Position numbers and translations under genes: made by a program
Notes under the pieces: model-generated
Seen by the model: only the letters and a program-made list of their open reading frames with translations
The model's database searches: none
What the model was told of the DNA's origin: nothing
Shown here: piece after piece, positions 1 to 8,509 of the stretch
Position numbering within the stretch: the stretch's first letter is position 1
Layout: each line of letters starts with the position of its first letter
Assembly: GCA_015065765.1 (NCBI GenBank)
Contig: SVPP01000007.1
Coordinates: 47,301 to 111,300 of the forward strand
Direction: 5' to 3'
Source of the DNA: Oscillospiraceae bacterium
Lineage (GTDB): Bacteria > Bacillota > Clostridia > Oscillospirales > Acutalibacteraceae
DNA: 64,000 nucleotides

Positions 1-915
1 GGATGCAGTGTTCCGGGTATTATGGCATCGCGTACAATCGACCAGGATAGGGATAGAAAAATGACAATTATGACAACAGCTTTCATTCCCTGCGGTGCAA
101 AAATGCCTGTTGTAGGCATGATAGCCGGTGCACTTTTTAGCGGAAATTCGCTTGTTGCAACATCTGCATATTTCATCGGCGTTGCAGCAGTTATCGTTTC
201 AGGTCTGATTCTTAAAAAGACAAAGCCCTTCGCAGGCGATGCAGCGCCCTTCGTTATGGAGCTTCCGTCTTATCATATGCCTGTTGCATCAAATGTTCTC
301 AGAACAACATGGGAAAGAGGCTGGTCCTTTATCAAACGTGCAGGAACAGTTATTCTTGCAGCGAGTGTTATCATCTGGGTGCTTAACAGTATTTCGTTTG
401 AGGGCGGTATTCACTACATTACAGGTGAAGAAGATTCAATTCTCAATATTCTCGGAAGCTTCCTTGCTGTTGTTTTCAGGCCTCTTGGCTTCGGCAGATG
501 GCAGGCAGCGGTGGCAACGATTCTCGGACTTGTTGCAAAAGAAGAAATCGTTGGTGTTTTCGGTGCACTTTCTTCAATGGGAGAGTCTGACTATGTAAGC
601 ATGGGTATTGAGTTCTTCGGCGGAAGCCGTCTGTCAGGATATTCATTTATGATTTTCAATCTTCTCTGTGCTCCTTGTTTTGCTGCAATGGGTGCAATCA
701 AGAGAGAGATGAACAACGCTAAATGGACAGCGGCGGCTATCGGTTATATGACACTTTTTGCTTATGTGATTTCGCTTATCGTGTATCAGCTTGGTATGCT
801 CTTCACAACAGGTGTATTTACCGTGTGGACAGCGGTAGCTTTCGTCCTTCTTGCGGGACTTCTCTATATGCTTTTCAGGAAAAACAGATACGAGAATAAA
901 TCACTTAAAAAATAA
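1..915 (+). CDS. feoB: Ferrous iron transport protein B, C-terminal part (5' end outside window)
   Basis: This is the C-terminal membrane half of FeoB, the GTP-dependent ferrous iron importer of the cytoplasmic membrane. The frame is open from base 1, so the true start and the N-terminal G-protein domain lie upstream of the window. The first residues read GCSVPGIMASRTI, followed by FIPCGAKMPV, both hallmarks of the FeoB permease core; the Cys residues are conserved in the family. Several hydrophobic segments follow, including a Gate-like region (GFGRWQAAVATILGLVAKEEIVG is typical of the second half). The protein ends in a basic tail. A small FeoB-associated protein follows 11 bases downstream, as is usual in Clostridia. 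I am confident of the family; only length and N-terminus are unknown. Confidence 0.95.
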   Translation, partial: GCSVPGIMASRTIDQDRDRKMTIMTTAFIPCGAKMPVVGMIAGALFSGNSLVATSAYFIGVAAVIVSGLILKKTKPFAGDAAPFVMELPSYHMPVASNVLRTTWERGWSFIKRAGTVILAASVIIWVLNSISFEGGIHYITGEEDSILNILGSFLAVVFRPLGFGRWQAAVATILGLVAKEEIVGVFGALSSMGESDYVSMGIEFFGGSRLSGYSFMIFNLLCAPCFAAMGAIKREMNNAKWTAAAIGYMTLFAYVISLIVYQLGMLFTTGVFTVWTAVAFVLLAGLLYMLFRKNRYENKSLKK

Positions 916-926
916 GGAGAAAAAAC

Positions 927-1082
927 ATGACCTGGCAGACAATTGTTGTGGCGGTGATTGTTGGAATAGTGTTTGTGGCAATCGTCGTCAGAGGTATAAT
1001 AAATAAGAAAAACGGCAAAAGCTCCTGCTCCTGTGGCTGTAACGGATGTGCAAACAAAAACTTTTGCCATAGCGGAAAATAA
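927..1082 (+). CDS. FeoB-associated Cys-rich membrane protein, 51 aa
   Basis: A short protein with one N-terminal membrane helix (about residues 5-25, MTWQTIVVAVIVGIVFVAIV) and a cytosolic Cys cluster, CSCGCNGC, near residues 34-41 plus a further Cys at 47. This architecture matches the FeoB_associated family found directly downstream of feoB in Firmicutes, thought to assist ferrous iron uptake; the exact role is not established. The start has an AAGGAG ribosome binding site six bases upstream and the gene is closely linked to feoB, so both are surely cotranscribed. A strong terminator follows, closing the feo operon. Confidence 0.85.
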   Translation: MTWQTIVVAVIVGIVFVAIVVRGIINKKNGKSSCSCGCNGCANKNFCHSGK

Positions 1083-1095
1083 TAACTTATGGAGA

Positions 1096-1128
1096 AAAAG
1101 GAAGTCATCCTGCGATGGCTTCCTTTTC
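1096..1128 (+). terminator. Intrinsic terminator of the feo operon
   Basis: A 10-bp stem (GGAAGTCATC / GATGGCTTCC, one G-U pair) with a CTGC loop, flanked by A4 and T4 tracts, lies 14 bases after the stop of the FeoB-associated gene. Confidence 0.85.
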
Positions 1129-1130
1129 TA

Positions 1131-1159
1131 TTGATTTTATCTGTAAAATATGGTTTAAT
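1131..1159 (+). promoter_or_regulatory. Sigma-A promoter for the DUF4434 gene
   Basis: TTGATT and TTTAAT separated by 17 bases, about 24 bases upstream of the start codon of the next gene and immediately after the feo terminator. Confidence 0.55.
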
Positions 1160-1182
1160 ATATTCTGAGAGGAGAGATAAAA

Positions 1183-2466
1183 ATGATTAAAATTTTATCT
1201 GCAGTTTTTGCGCTTATAATATCACTTATGCCCTTCGGCGAAAAACCTGAGAGGAAATGTGACCCCGTTTACAGCGGTACATTTATTCAGTCATGGATGA
1301 GTGCTTACTGGGACGGTGAAAGATGGGCAGAAGAGGTTGAAAATATGGAGAGAGCAGGTGTAGAATATCTGATTCTTCAGGATACGGCGAATCTGTCTGC
1401 TGACGGCACATGGCAACTTTACTATCCCTCAGAGCTTGAAGTGTTTGCAGGGACTGAAACCTACGGTGCAGACGTTATCGGAAAGGCTCTTGAAGCTTGT
1501 CAGGACAGTAACATAAAAGTTTTTGTAGGACTTGCAATGTTTGATGACTGGTGGGTTGAGTCAGCACTTACAGCTACATATACTGATGTATGCAGGGTAA
1601 TGTCAGATATGGCAGAGGAAATTTCAGAAAAATATGATGGTGTTTACGGCTTTTATTTTACACCTGAAATTAACAACATGCCTACAATGAAGATAGCAAT
1701 TGAAAAAATTATTGAAGGGATTAACATAGTAATAGGAAAAATCCCGTCATCTAAACCGCTTATGCTCAGCCCCTATTACACGGAATATATTTCAGTTCCC
1801 ATGGTTATGGCTACAGAGCCTATGTGGGTTTATTTAATTAATAATGTAAATTTCCGTGATGGAGATATTATTGCTCCTCAGGATGCAGTAGGTGCACAGT
1901 GGATACAGGAAAATGATCTGGAAAAAATATGGAAGATGTACCGTGCTGCAGTTGATACAAGCGACAAAGATATAAAGCTCTGGGCAAACTGTGAAAACTT
2001 TACTCTTGCCAGAGCCAAAAGTGTTATCAGCGGAATTTTTGTTCCGCCCGCAACACTCAATGTAAATTCAGTTCCTTGTACAATTGACCGTTTTGCACAT
2101 CAGCTTGATGTTGCATCAAGATACTGTGAAAATATTATAACTTTCTCATATAATCATTACCACAGTCCTTCATACGTTAATCCTGCTTTTGAGGAAACAT
2201 ATCTTGACTATGTGAATAATGGTTATGTTGTGGAAACAGAATGTCCCACAATTCCTCAGAAGCTTGCAGATAATGAAGGCGTTCTCACGTGGGAAGAATC
2301 GGAAGATAACATTGGTATTTCTCATTATATTGTTTACAGAAACAAAAAAGCAGTAGCATATGTTGAAGCGGGAAGTGAACTTCAGTATGTGATTGATAAA
2401 GAGGGAACTTATTCTGTAGAAGCAGTTGATGCAGCGGGAAATGTTTCGGAAAGAGGTTACTTTTAA
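1183..2466 (+). CDS. Secreted DUF4434-like (TIM-barrel glycosidase-like) protein with C-terminal Ig/FN3-like domain
   Basis: A 427-residue exported protein: an N-terminal hydrophobic segment (residues 1-18) is followed by a barrel domain starting at SGTFIQSWMSAYWDGERW, with the pattern of conserved aromatic and acidic residues seen in DUF4434 proteins, which resemble glycoside hydrolase barrels. An acidic pair in FYFTPEINN (about residues 156-166) could be part of an active site, but catalysis is unproven. The last 75 residues (from about 352) form a fibronectin/Ig-like strand pattern ending in YSVEAVDAAGNVSERGYF, as in many extracellular carbohydrate-active enzymes. GAGGAGAG lies seven bases before the ATG. 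The stop overlaps the next start by one base (TAATG), so translation may be coupled to the transporter pair downstream. The substrate is unknown. Confidence 0.7.
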   Translation: MIKILSAVFALIISLMPFGEKPERKCDPVYSGTFIQSWMSAYWDGERWAEEVENMERAGVEYLILQDTANLSADGTWQLYYPSELEVFAGTETYGADVIGKALEACQDSNIKVFVGLAMFDDWWVESALTATYTDVCRVMSDMAEEISEKYDGVYGFYFTPEINNMPTMKIAIEKIIEGINIVIGKIPSSKPLMLSPYYTEYISVPMVMATEPMWVYLINNVNFRDGDIIAPQDAVGAQWIQENDLEKIWKMYRAAVDTSDKDIKLWANCENFTLARAKSVISGIFVPPATLNVNSVPCTIDRFAHQLDVASRYCENIITFSYNHYHSPSYVNPAFEETYLDYVNNGYVVETECPTIPQKLADNEGVLTWEESEDNIGISHYIVYRNKKAVAYVEAGSELQYVIDKEGTYSVEAVDAAGNVSERGYF

Positions 2467-3032
2467 TGAAAGATAATTTTAAAAAGGCACTGAAACTATT
2501 TTTAGTGTTCTTTAAAATAGGTGCATTCACCTTTGGTGGCGGTTACGCAATGGTGCCTATTATTCAGTCAGAGGTTGCAGAAAAAAGAGGTTGGATAAAA
2601 AACGAGGATATTCTTGATATTCTTGCAATTTCCGAATCAACTCCCGGACCTATTGCAATTAACTCAGCAACATTTGTAGGCTATCAGGTGGCAGGAGTTT
2701 TCGGCTCGGTTATGGCAACACTCGGTGTTGTTCTGCCGTCACTTATTATTATTTCTGTTGTTTCATATTTCTTTAAGCAATTCCTTGCCTTCAAGGTTGT
2801 AAAATATGCTTTCCTTGGAATAAGAGCGGGTGTTCTTGCGCTTATTGTGAAGGCAGCGAAAAACATGATGAAGGCTTGTCCTAAAAATGCAGTGGCATAC
2901 ACAATTGTGGCACTTGCTTTTATTCTTACAACAGTGTTTGATATAAATGTATTTGCTGTTATTATAGGCAGTGCTGTAATGGGTCTTGTTTATTCACTTC
3001 TTACAAATAAAAGAAAGGGGGAAGAAAAATGA
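2466..3032 (+). CDS. chrA: Chromate transporter family protein, half-length subunit 1
   Basis: A 188-residue membrane protein holding a single CHR domain. The N-terminal signature FKIGAFTFGGGYAMVPII and the motif SESTPGPIAINSATFVGY are diagnostic. Long ChrA proteins carry two CHR domains in one chain; here they are two adjacent genes, the short-chain type that works as a heterodimer with opposite membrane topology. In Firmicutes the physiological anion is often unknown, so chromate efflux is only the family name. The start overlaps the upstream stop by one base, and the 3' end overlaps the partner gene by four bases. Confidence 0.9.
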   Translation: MKDNFKKALKLFLVFFKIGAFTFGGGYAMVPIIQSEVAEKRGWIKNEDILDILAISESTPGPIAINSATFVGYQVAGVFGSVMATLGVVLPSLIIISVVSYFFKQFLAFKVVKYAFLGIRAGVLALIVKAAKNMMKACPKNAVAYTIVALAFILTTVFDINVFAVIIGSAVMGLVYSLLTNKRKGEEK

Positions 3033-3634
3033 TTTTTCTTGAGCTTTTTCTCACTTTCTTTAAGATAGGTGCATTTACCTTTGGCGGCGGTTATGCAATG
3101 CTTCCTCTTATTCAGTCAGAAGCAATAGGTAATGGTTGGATGACAATGGAAGAAATTATTGACTTCATCGCTGTCAGCGAATCAACACCCGGCCCCTTTG
3201 CTATTAACATGGCAACATTTGTAGGAACACAGATGGGCAAGGAATTTTTAGGCGTTGGCGGTGGAATTCTGGGTGCAATCTGTGCAACACTTGGCGTTGT
3301 AATGCCATCATTTATTGTGATTTTGTTTGTTGCAAAATTTTATCAGAAGTTCAAAGAAAACAGAATTGTTGCAGGCTGTCTCGGCGGACTGAAGCCTGCC
3401 GCAATCGGACTTATCTGTGCAGCGGTAATTTCAATCGGTAAAACTGTTTTCTTCCCCGAATCGATTGCACTTTCGGCAATGGCAAGCTATACTTTCATTT
3501 TCTCGGTGCTTCTTTTTGCGGTGACGCTTTTCCTTGCACTGAAGAAAAAAATGAACCCCATTTATATCATTGTAATTTCTGCCGTAGCAGGAATCGGAGC
3601 AGGATATCTGGGAGAATATATGGGTTGGTTATGA
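3029..3634 (+). CDS. chrA: Chromate transporter family protein, half-length subunit 2
   Basis: A second 201-residue single-CHR-domain membrane protein, paralogous to its upstream neighbour: it repeats FKIGAFTFGGGYAMLPLI and SESTPGPFAINMATFVGT at the same positions. It begins inside the end of the first subunit with a ribosome binding site (GGGGGAAG) just before it, consistent with balanced synthesis of two partners. The hydrophobic C-terminal half is predicted to span the membrane several times. The transported anion cannot be read from the sequence. Confidence 0.9.
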   Translation: MIFLELFLTFFKIGAFTFGGGYAMLPLIQSEAIGNGWMTMEEIIDFIAVSESTPGPFAINMATFVGTQMGKEFLGVGGGILGAICATLGVVMPSFIVILFVAKFYQKFKENRIVAGCLGGLKPAAIGLICAAVISIGKTVFFPESIALSAMASYTFIFSVLLFAVTLFLALKKKMNPIYIIVISAVAGIGAGYLGEYMGWL

Positions 3635-4128
3635 TAAGTTTAAAAAGATTTTCAGATGAATTTAAAGAAGAAACCGTAAAAAGAATTGCAGTGTTTTTCG
3701 GCTTTCATTCAGCCTTGGTCAATGGTAAAGAAAACCTGAATTATAAGATGGCAGAAGAAACATTGAACGAATGGTTAAAACCTGACCACGAAATGTATAT
3801 AATAGATTATAAAGAAAAGACTGCAGGTTTTATCCACCTTGCATACAAAGGCTCAAATGTCGCATGGATAGAAGATATTTTTGTAGATGAAAATTTCAGA
3901 AACAAAGGTATTGCTACCGCGGCAATAAAAATTGCAGAAGAAATTATAAAATCAAATCCCGGGTATACTGCAATCTGTTTTGACGTTGTTCCCCGTAATG
4001 AAGCGGCATTGAGGTTGTATTATAAATTAGGGTACGACAATCTCAGTATGATTACAGTGAGGAAAGAACTGTATGAAAACAGAAGAGACAAAAAAGAAAG
4101 TTTGTTAGGCTTTGAATTTAATTATTAA
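3631..4128 (+). CDS. GNAT-family N-acetyltransferase
   Basis: A 165-residue GCN5-related acetyltransferase. The acetyl-CoA binding core is clear: VAWIEDIFVDENFRNKGIA (beta4 plus the R/Q-x-x-G-x-A pyrophosphate loop, about residues 75-93), then a C-terminal FDVVPRNEAALRLYYKLGY motif that ends most GNATs. The acceptor substrate is unknown. I start at the ATG that overlaps the upstream TGA (ATGA) rather than an in-frame TTG two codons earlier, because coupling is likely and no ribosome binding site favours the TTG. It seems an accessory gene at the end of the transporter operon. Confidence 0.85.
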   Translation: MISLKRFSDEFKEETVKRIAVFFGFHSALVNGKENLNYKMAEETLNEWLKPDHEMYIIDYKEKTAGFIHLAYKGSNVAWIEDIFVDENFRNKGIATAAIKIAEEIIKSNPGYTAICFDVVPRNEAALRLYYKLGYDNLSMITVRKELYENRRDKKESLLGFEFNY

Positions 4129-4150
4129 TATAATGTGAGGAGAGAGGTTT

Positions 4151-4849
4151 ATGTTGTTCTGGATAGTTTTTGCTTTGTGTATAGCGGTCACCGCGTTTTT
4201 TACAATCAAGCGAACGGTAAATGTGAAATATTCTGACCTTGCTGTCAAGATATGTGCAAGCTCACTTTTTGTGGCAACAGCAATTGCAGCAATAATCAGT
4301 AACCCTGATGTAAATCTTACTGTCGCACTGATGGTAGTTATGGGTGGAGTTTTCGGTGTTCTCGGTGACGTTTTCATTGAATTGAAATGGCTTCAGAAAG
4401 AGGGCAACGATACATTTTTCAATCTCGGCTTCGTTACCTTTATGATTCAGCATATTATACTTGTAGCTGCTGTTTTTATCACATATCCCATGAGCCTTGT
4501 CAATGCTCTCATCTGCTTTACAGCACCGGTGGTTGTTCTTGTTGCTTCCGTGGGACTTACAAAGGTTTTCAGAATGGAAATGGGCAAATTCAAGGTGATT
4601 GCAAACGCATACGGCGCTCTTGCATCAATGACTTTTTCCGTTGGCTTTATGACAATGATAAATCACGGCATGGAGCTGTCGCAGATTCTTTTCTTTGCAG
4701 GCGGTATATCGTTTTTTGCATCCGACCTCATTCTCAGCCAGATTTTCTTTGTGAAAGGCAAATGCACAAGACTGCGTGTTGTACTTAACCACATTACATA
4801 CTACGGAGCACAGATTCTCATTGCTTCATCACTTTTCTTTATGAAATAA
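4151..4849 (+). CDS. YhhN-like integral membrane protein
   Basis: A 232-residue polytopic membrane protein with about seven to eight hydrophobic segments. The central stretch GGVFGVLGDVFIELKW and the later NLGFVTFMIQHIILV resemble the YhhN/TMEM86 family, in which a conserved Gly-Asp pair in helix 3 and a His in helix 4 are present; family members include lysoplasmalogenases, but most bacterial members are uncharacterised. GAGGAGAGAGG precedes the ATG. It is the last gene on this strand before a bidirectional terminator. Family assignment is moderate because it rests on motif memory rather than alignment. Confidence 0.55.
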   Translation: MLFWIVFALCIAVTAFFTIKRTVNVKYSDLAVKICASSLFVATAIAAIISNPDVNLTVALMVVMGGVFGVLGDVFIELKWLQKEGNDTFFNLGFVTFMIQHIILVAAVFITYPMSLVNALICFTAPVVVLVASVGLTKVFRMEMGKFKVIANAYGALASMTFSVGFMTMINHGMELSQILFFAGGISFFASDLILSQIFFVKGKCTRLRVVLNHITYYGAQILIASSLFFMK

Positions 4850-4873
4850 AATTTTATTATTTTAAGATGAACA

Positions 4874-4906
4874 AAACCGCTGACAGTTTTTCACTGTCAG
4901 CGGTTT
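4874..4906. terminator. Bidirectional terminator between convergent genes
   Basis: A perfect 13-bp stem (AAACCGCTGACAG and its complement) around a seven-base loop lies between the YhhN-like gene and the convergent glucanase gene, with A/T tracts on both sides. Confidence 0.85.
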
Positions 4907-4918
4907 GAATTTTATGGT

Positions 4919-6175
4919 TTATTTGAGATGCTCAGCTACATCTCTGTCAAAGTGACCTGTGTCAACGTATGTGTTCTGAGTCTGAATTTTTTCGCCCCAT
5001 TTTCGTGCGATTTCTTCGTAGGAATCAGTTTTTATCTTTGCTCTTTCAAAGCCGTCAGCGGCACCCTTCAGACACCAGTCTGATTCCCACATTCCGTGGT
5101 TTGCAGCCTTGTATGTCCACAGGAACCAGCTGTAATCATATTTCTTAAGTGATTTGAAGCAGCCTTCCCACGTTGTTTTCTGATGGGGATAAAATTCACC
5201 CATCATGAGGGGAACGGTGGGATGTAAAAATCTTGTGAGGAGAAGGAAGAATGCAAAGATGAAGTCTGAGTTGTTATAGAAATGCACCTGATAAACAACG
5301 TTTTCCCATCCTCTTGCCCATGCCCAGGGAAGTGCAAAGCCTGTCCAGATTGCTTCCATCGTGATGAGGTGGTCTTCGTCTACTGCACGGACTGTGTCAT
5401 AGAGACGAAGATAGATTGATTCGTTTTTAACTCTTCTTGTAAGTTCACCGCACTCAACATCGCACATAGGCTCGTTGAGCAGGTCATACATCGCAACTGC
5501 AGGGTTACCTTTGAAGCGAAGAGCGATTTCTGTCCACAGCTCGTCTGTAAGAACGCGGTAGTTTTCGCCCTCTTCTGTTTTTTCATAAAGTCCGCAGCTG
5601 TCACCTTTACCGCTATGGGGAGCATCACTCTGGAATCCTGGTGCTCCATGCATATCGAGTACAACATAGATGCGTCTTTTGCTGCATTCTTCCACTACCC
5701 ATTCAAGTTTTGATAAATCCCAAGCACCATTTTCGTCAAGGATCTTTGTGCCTTTATCGTCTGAATAGAAATTTCTGTACCAGAAGGGAACACGCACAGC
5801 ATTGAAGCCCATTTCCTTGATAATATCAAGGTCTGTTTCTGTTATGAAATTATCTTCATATGTATTCATCAGCTCGTACGCTTTTTCTGTGCCGAAACGG
5901 TCAATCAGTGTTTCAAGCATTTCGTGGTGGTCAGATACTTCTTCATAAGGACAGAGCCAGTCCTCCTGAATGAGCCATCCGCCAAGGTTTACACCTTTGA
6001 GAATAACTTTTTCACCCTTCTGATTGACAATGTCTGTTCCGTCTGTGGTGAGAAAATCTTCTGCAGTAAAACCGTCTGTCTGTCCTTCGGTTGTTTCGGC
6101 ATCTGAAGCGAATGCCACTGTCCCCAACTGAAAAACAAAAACTAAACTTAAAAGAATTGAAATAAATTTTTTCAT
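4919..6175 (-). CDS. Secreted GH5 family glucanase (cellulase/exo-beta-1,3-glucanase type)
   Basis: A 418-residue exported glycoside hydrolase family 5 enzyme. Residues 1-24 form a signal peptide (MKKFISILLSLVFVFQLG..VAFA). The barrel starts with KGVNLGGWLIQEDW; the acid/base Glu lies in LLNEP (E235) and the nucleophile in MMGEF (E327); LDMHGAPG (about 173-180) carries the conserved His of the family. The opening GVNLGGWL resembles BglC-type exo-1,3-glucanases more than classic endocellulases, so the bond cleaved is uncertain. AAGGAGGT stands ten bases before the ATG. It has its own promoter in the 3' end of the upstream lipoprotein gene. No dockerin or carbohydrate-binding module is visible. 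Confidence 0.9.
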   Translation of the reverse strand: MKKFISILLSLVFVFQLGTVAFASDAETTEGQTDGFTAEDFLTTDGTDIVNQKGEKVILKGVNLGGWLIQEDWLCPYEEVSDHHEMLETLIDRFGTEKAYELMNTYEDNFITETDLDIIKEMGFNAVRVPFWYRNFYSDDKGTKILDENGAWDLSKLEWVVEECSKRRIYVVLDMHGAPGFQSDAPHSGKGDSCGLYEKTEEGENYRVLTDELWTEIALRFKGNPAVAMYDLLNEPMCDVECGELTRRVKNESIYLRLYDTVRAVDEDHLITMEAIWTGFALPWAWARGWENVVYQVHFYNNSDFIFAFFLLLTRFLHPTVPLMMGEFYPHQKTTWEGCFKSLKKYDYSWFLWTYKAANHGMWESDWCLKGAADGFERAKIKTDSYEEIARKWGEKIQTQNTYVDTGHFDRDVAEHLK

Positions 6176-6198
6176 TTCTACTACCTCCTTGTACTTTA

Positions 6199-6227
6199 AT
6201 GATAATTGTTTTTTAGTTTAAAGTCAA
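6199..6227 (-). promoter_or_regulatory. Sigma-A promoter for the GH5 gene
   Basis: On the minus strand TTGACT and TATCAT are separated by exactly 17 bases. The -35 box lies inside the last codons of the upstream lipoprotein gene, so the glucanase can be transcribed separately from the sigma operon. Confidence 0.6.
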
Positions 6228-6920
6228 GGGAGGAGTTACCCATTCATCTAAAATATCTTTAAGTATTTCTTCTGAAAGATTATAGTTATAGGCTTTTATC
6301 GGGCCGTTTCTGTATATTCCATCTTTTTCAAAGAACATAACGCCTTCATAGTTGCCGTTTAACGGAATGAAAACTTTTTCAAAACGGAAGGTCATATTAT
6401 TTATGCTTTCGCCTTTAAGACCGTTTAAAAGCTGTGTTCCGTCACTGTTTATGTCATAATGGATTTCTATGCAATAGTTTTCTTCTTTGATTTTATCAAT
6501 GTCTTCGTTAAAAACTGCAAGTTTAAGCATGCCCCATTTTTCTTTTCGGGTTGCTTTATTTATTTCATCGATAACATCTTCGCACATTTCCTCTGTCAGA
6601 GTCTGAGGCTTGCCATTGTGATAAAAAATTATTTTCTCGGGCTTATAAAGGAAGTTGATTGAAACATCCGGAACACAGGTGGTGGATGCTCTCGTAGGGT
6701 CGGAAACAGGCTGCGTGGGCACTGTGGGTCTGTATACGGTTGCTTCGGATTCAGTTGTTGTTTCTTTTTCTGTTTTGTTTTCAGTGGTGTTTTCCTCCGT
6801 TGTTGCTTCATGCTTTGATGTGTCAGGTGTGGGACCGTTTACTTCTCTCTGTCCGCAGGCAGAAAGGAAAACTATCAGCATGAGTAATGCAGAAACTATT
6901 GTTACAAGTTTTTTCTTCAT
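6213..6920 (-). CDS. Lipoprotein of the ECF sigma operon
   Basis: A 235-residue exported lipoprotein of unknown function. It has a Lys-rich start, a hydrophobic core and a lipobox (FLSAC) with the lipidated Cys near residue 22, then a Thr/Glu-rich linker (about residues 25-70) and a C-terminal globular domain of about 150 residues with no motif I recognise. An AAAAAGGAG site lies eight bases before this ATG; a GTG nine bases upstream overlaps that site and is rejected. It is the third gene after an ECF sigma factor and its membrane anti-sigma-like protein, so it may be a surface part of the same signalling system or its target. Confidence 0.75.
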   Translation of the reverse strand: MKKKLVTIVSALLMLIVFLSACGQREVNGPTPDTSKHEATTEENTTENKTEKETTTESEATVYRPTVPTQPVSDPTRASTTCVPDVSINFLYKPEKIIFYHNGKPQTLTEEMCEDVIDEINKATRKEKWGMLKLAVFNEDIDKIKEENYCIEIHYDINSDGTQLLNGLKGESINNMTFRFEKVFIPLNGNYEGVMFFEKDGIYRNGPIKAYNYNLSEEILKDILDEWVTPPLTLN

Positions 6921-6935
6921 AAAAGACACTCCTTT

Positions 6936-7793
6936 TTAACAGATAGTTTTTGCAATTCTCACCGCCTCTTCGTAAGATGATTCAAAAACTATTCTGTGGT
7001 TTAAATTGTTTTCTCTGTATCTGATTTCAGATAAGTTGTTTTCGCTTTCCACTGAAACATTAATACCGTTTACACTAATCACACTTTCTTCTTCGGCTTT
7101 TTCGGAAGATTTTTCGATAGTGATGCTGTAAGTTTTTTCTTTTGATTTTATTATGAGCTCTGCTTTGTTTTCTTCAAAGCGTTTATTCAAAATTTCAGCA
7201 TTTTCAAATATTTTATGAGGAAGAGAAACTCTGTCAAAGCCGTTTGCTGCGAGCAACTTCTTAAGTATACTTTCAAAGCTCTCTTCGGGCGCGATGGTTG
7301 AAAAGCCTTTGTCGCTAGTGGGAGCTTTTGTTGTTTCTTCTTTTGAAGTAGGAGCAGGCCTTGTTTCTGTGGGTACATCATCAGCAGACAGCTTTTCTGT
7401 AACGGATGCGTTCTCAGTGCTGCTTTTTGTTGTTGTGTTTTTCGGAATGGTAGTTGTTTCTTTTTCGGTTTCACTTGTTGATGAGGCAACAATTCCGTTG
7501 TCATCGTTTCTTCTGTCAGTCAGTTTCGGGATAACTGCGGCGATTACAAAAATCAGTACTGCAGCTGCGGCAACAAAAGATGCAATTCTGACATATGAAA
7601 ACTTATTTTTCTTCGGTGCGCTTTCTTTTTCTTTGAGAGCGTCGAGGCAGTATTCAATCAGATCTGCATCCATTTCGCTCTCGTCTTTAATCAGTTCTTC
7701 TTCAATAGTTTTTTCGAGTTCTTCTTTTGATAAGTCCGTGCTTTTATCTTTAAGGAGCTTTATGATATCTGAAGATTTTATCATTTCAATCAT
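6936..7793 (-). CDS. Membrane anti-sigma-factor-like protein
   Basis: A 285-residue protein with an N-terminal cytosolic domain (about 1-65), one membrane helix (about 67-88, YVRIASFVAAAAVLIFVIAA), a Thr/Ser-rich extracellular linker and a C-terminal domain of about 120 residues. The topology and position right after an ECF sigma gene fit a membrane anti-sigma factor. There is no zinc-binding HxxxCxxC; instead the N-terminus carries EMDADLIEYCLDAL, a motif shared with two other proteins in this window (near 46.2 and 48.1 kb). The first ATG abuts the GAAGG site; the Met at codon 4 has better spacing and may be the real start. The signal sensed is unknown. Confidence 0.7.
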   Translation of the reverse strand: MIEMIKSSDIIKLLKDKSTDLSKEELEKTIEEELIKDESEMDADLIEYCLDALKEKESAPKKNKFSYVRIASFVAAAAVLIFVIAAVIPKLTDRRNDDNGIVASSTSETEKETTTIPKNTTTKSSTENASVTEKLSADDVPTETRPAPTSKEETTKAPTSDKGFSTIAPEESFESILKKLLAANGFDRVSLPHKIFENAEILNKRFEENKAELIIKSKEKTYSITIEKSSEKAEEESVISVNGINVSVESENNLSEIRYRENNLNHRIVFESSYEEAVRIAKTIC

Positions 7794-7827
7794 CCTTCAC
7801 TTATATAGTCTGAAAAATTAAAAAATG

Positions 7828-8343
7828 TTACGTGGTAAATTTTTTTATTTCTTTAATTATTTTTCTTTTAAGTCTGAAAACCTGTTGTCTTAGAGCATTT
7901 TCGGAAATGTTCATCTGTTTTGCAAGCTCTTTTTGTCTGATTTTCTTTATGTAAAAATCTTCAATGAGTTTTTTCTCACTGTCTGTAAGAGTGCTGAGAA
8001 TTTTTTCAAGATGTTTTTCTGTTTCTTCCTCTGAGATTTCCTCTGTGAGTGAAAAATCAAAACCGGTACTTTCATTCACATCGTCAAGGGATACAACTGT
8101 CTTTCGCTTTTTTTCTTCTGTTTTATAGATGTCATTGATTTTGTTGAGAGCAATTTTTGTGAGATATGCTTTGGGATAAGTGATTTCTTTTTCGTCTTCA
8201 AGTGCCTTCAATAAAACGAGGAAAACTTCCTGAATACAGTCATCTGTATAATCGGGCAGGCTTTGCAGTTTGTATTCGCAGAATTTTCTGATGTACGGTT
8301 CGTGCTCCCGCCACAGGCTTTCTGCCAGGTTTTTCTTTTCCAT
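7828..8343 (-). CDS. ECF-type RNA polymerase sigma factor
   Basis: A 171-residue sigma-70 family protein with only regions 2 and 4. Region 2 includes YTDDCIQEVFLVLLKAL (about residues 35-51) and YPKAYLTKIALNKINDIYK; region 4 includes the helix-turn-helix RQKELAKQMNISENALRQQ near the C-terminus. It would direct RNA polymerase to a small regulon when released by the anti-sigma-like protein downstream. AGGGGTG precedes this ATG; an upstream extension of 25 codons lacks a ribosome binding site and overlaps the promoter, so I reject it. Confidence 0.9.
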   Translation of the reverse strand: MEKKNLAESLWREHEPYIRKFCEYKLQSLPDYTDDCIQEVFLVLLKALEDEKEITYPKAYLTKIALNKINDIYKTEEKKRKTVVSLDDVNESTGFDFSLTEEISEEETEKHLEKILSTLTDSEKKLIEDFYIKKIRQKELAKQMNISENALRQQVFRLKRKIIKEIKKFTT

Positions 8344-8364
8344 TTCTTCACCCCTTATATTTTT

Positions 8365-8393
8365 AAAATAGCTGTTTTTTGGAAGTTTGTCAA
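8365..8393 (-). promoter_or_regulatory. Promoter of the ECF sigma operon
   Basis: Minus-strand TTGACA and TATTTT with a 17-base spacer, 22 bases upstream of the sigma start codon. A second TTGACA lies 25 bases further upstream (8413-8418). Confidence 0.5.
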
Positions 8394-8419
8394 CTCTCCC
8401 GGTTGAAAAGCTTGTCAAT

Positions 8420-8450
8420 AGACCTTTTTAGTAAAGTCCCGAAAAGGTCT
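8420..8450. repeat. Inverted repeat between divergent operons
   Basis: AGACCTTTT and AAAAGGTCT form perfect 9-bp arms around a 13-base loop, upstream of both the ECF sigma operon and the phage-derived module. It could be a hairpin or an operator; nothing in the sequence decides. Confidence 0.45.
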
Positions 8451-8468
8451 CTTTTCTCATGTTTCTGA

Positions 8469-8497
8469 TTGAAAAATACGGAAAACTGCTCTACACT
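8469..8497 (+). promoter_or_regulatory. Sigma-A promoter of the phage-derived module
   Basis: TTGAAA (8469-8474) and TACACT (8492-8497) are separated by 17 bases. The start point would fall near base 8504, directly upstream of a LexA-type palindrome, so repressor bound there should block transcription. Confidence 0.7.
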
Positions 8498-8509
8498 AAA
8501 AAACGTAAA

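Noticed and set aside
2466..3634. A frameshifted full-length chrA
   Set aside because: Each half starts with its own FTFGGGYAM block and has its own start; paired short-chain CHR proteins are a normal form.
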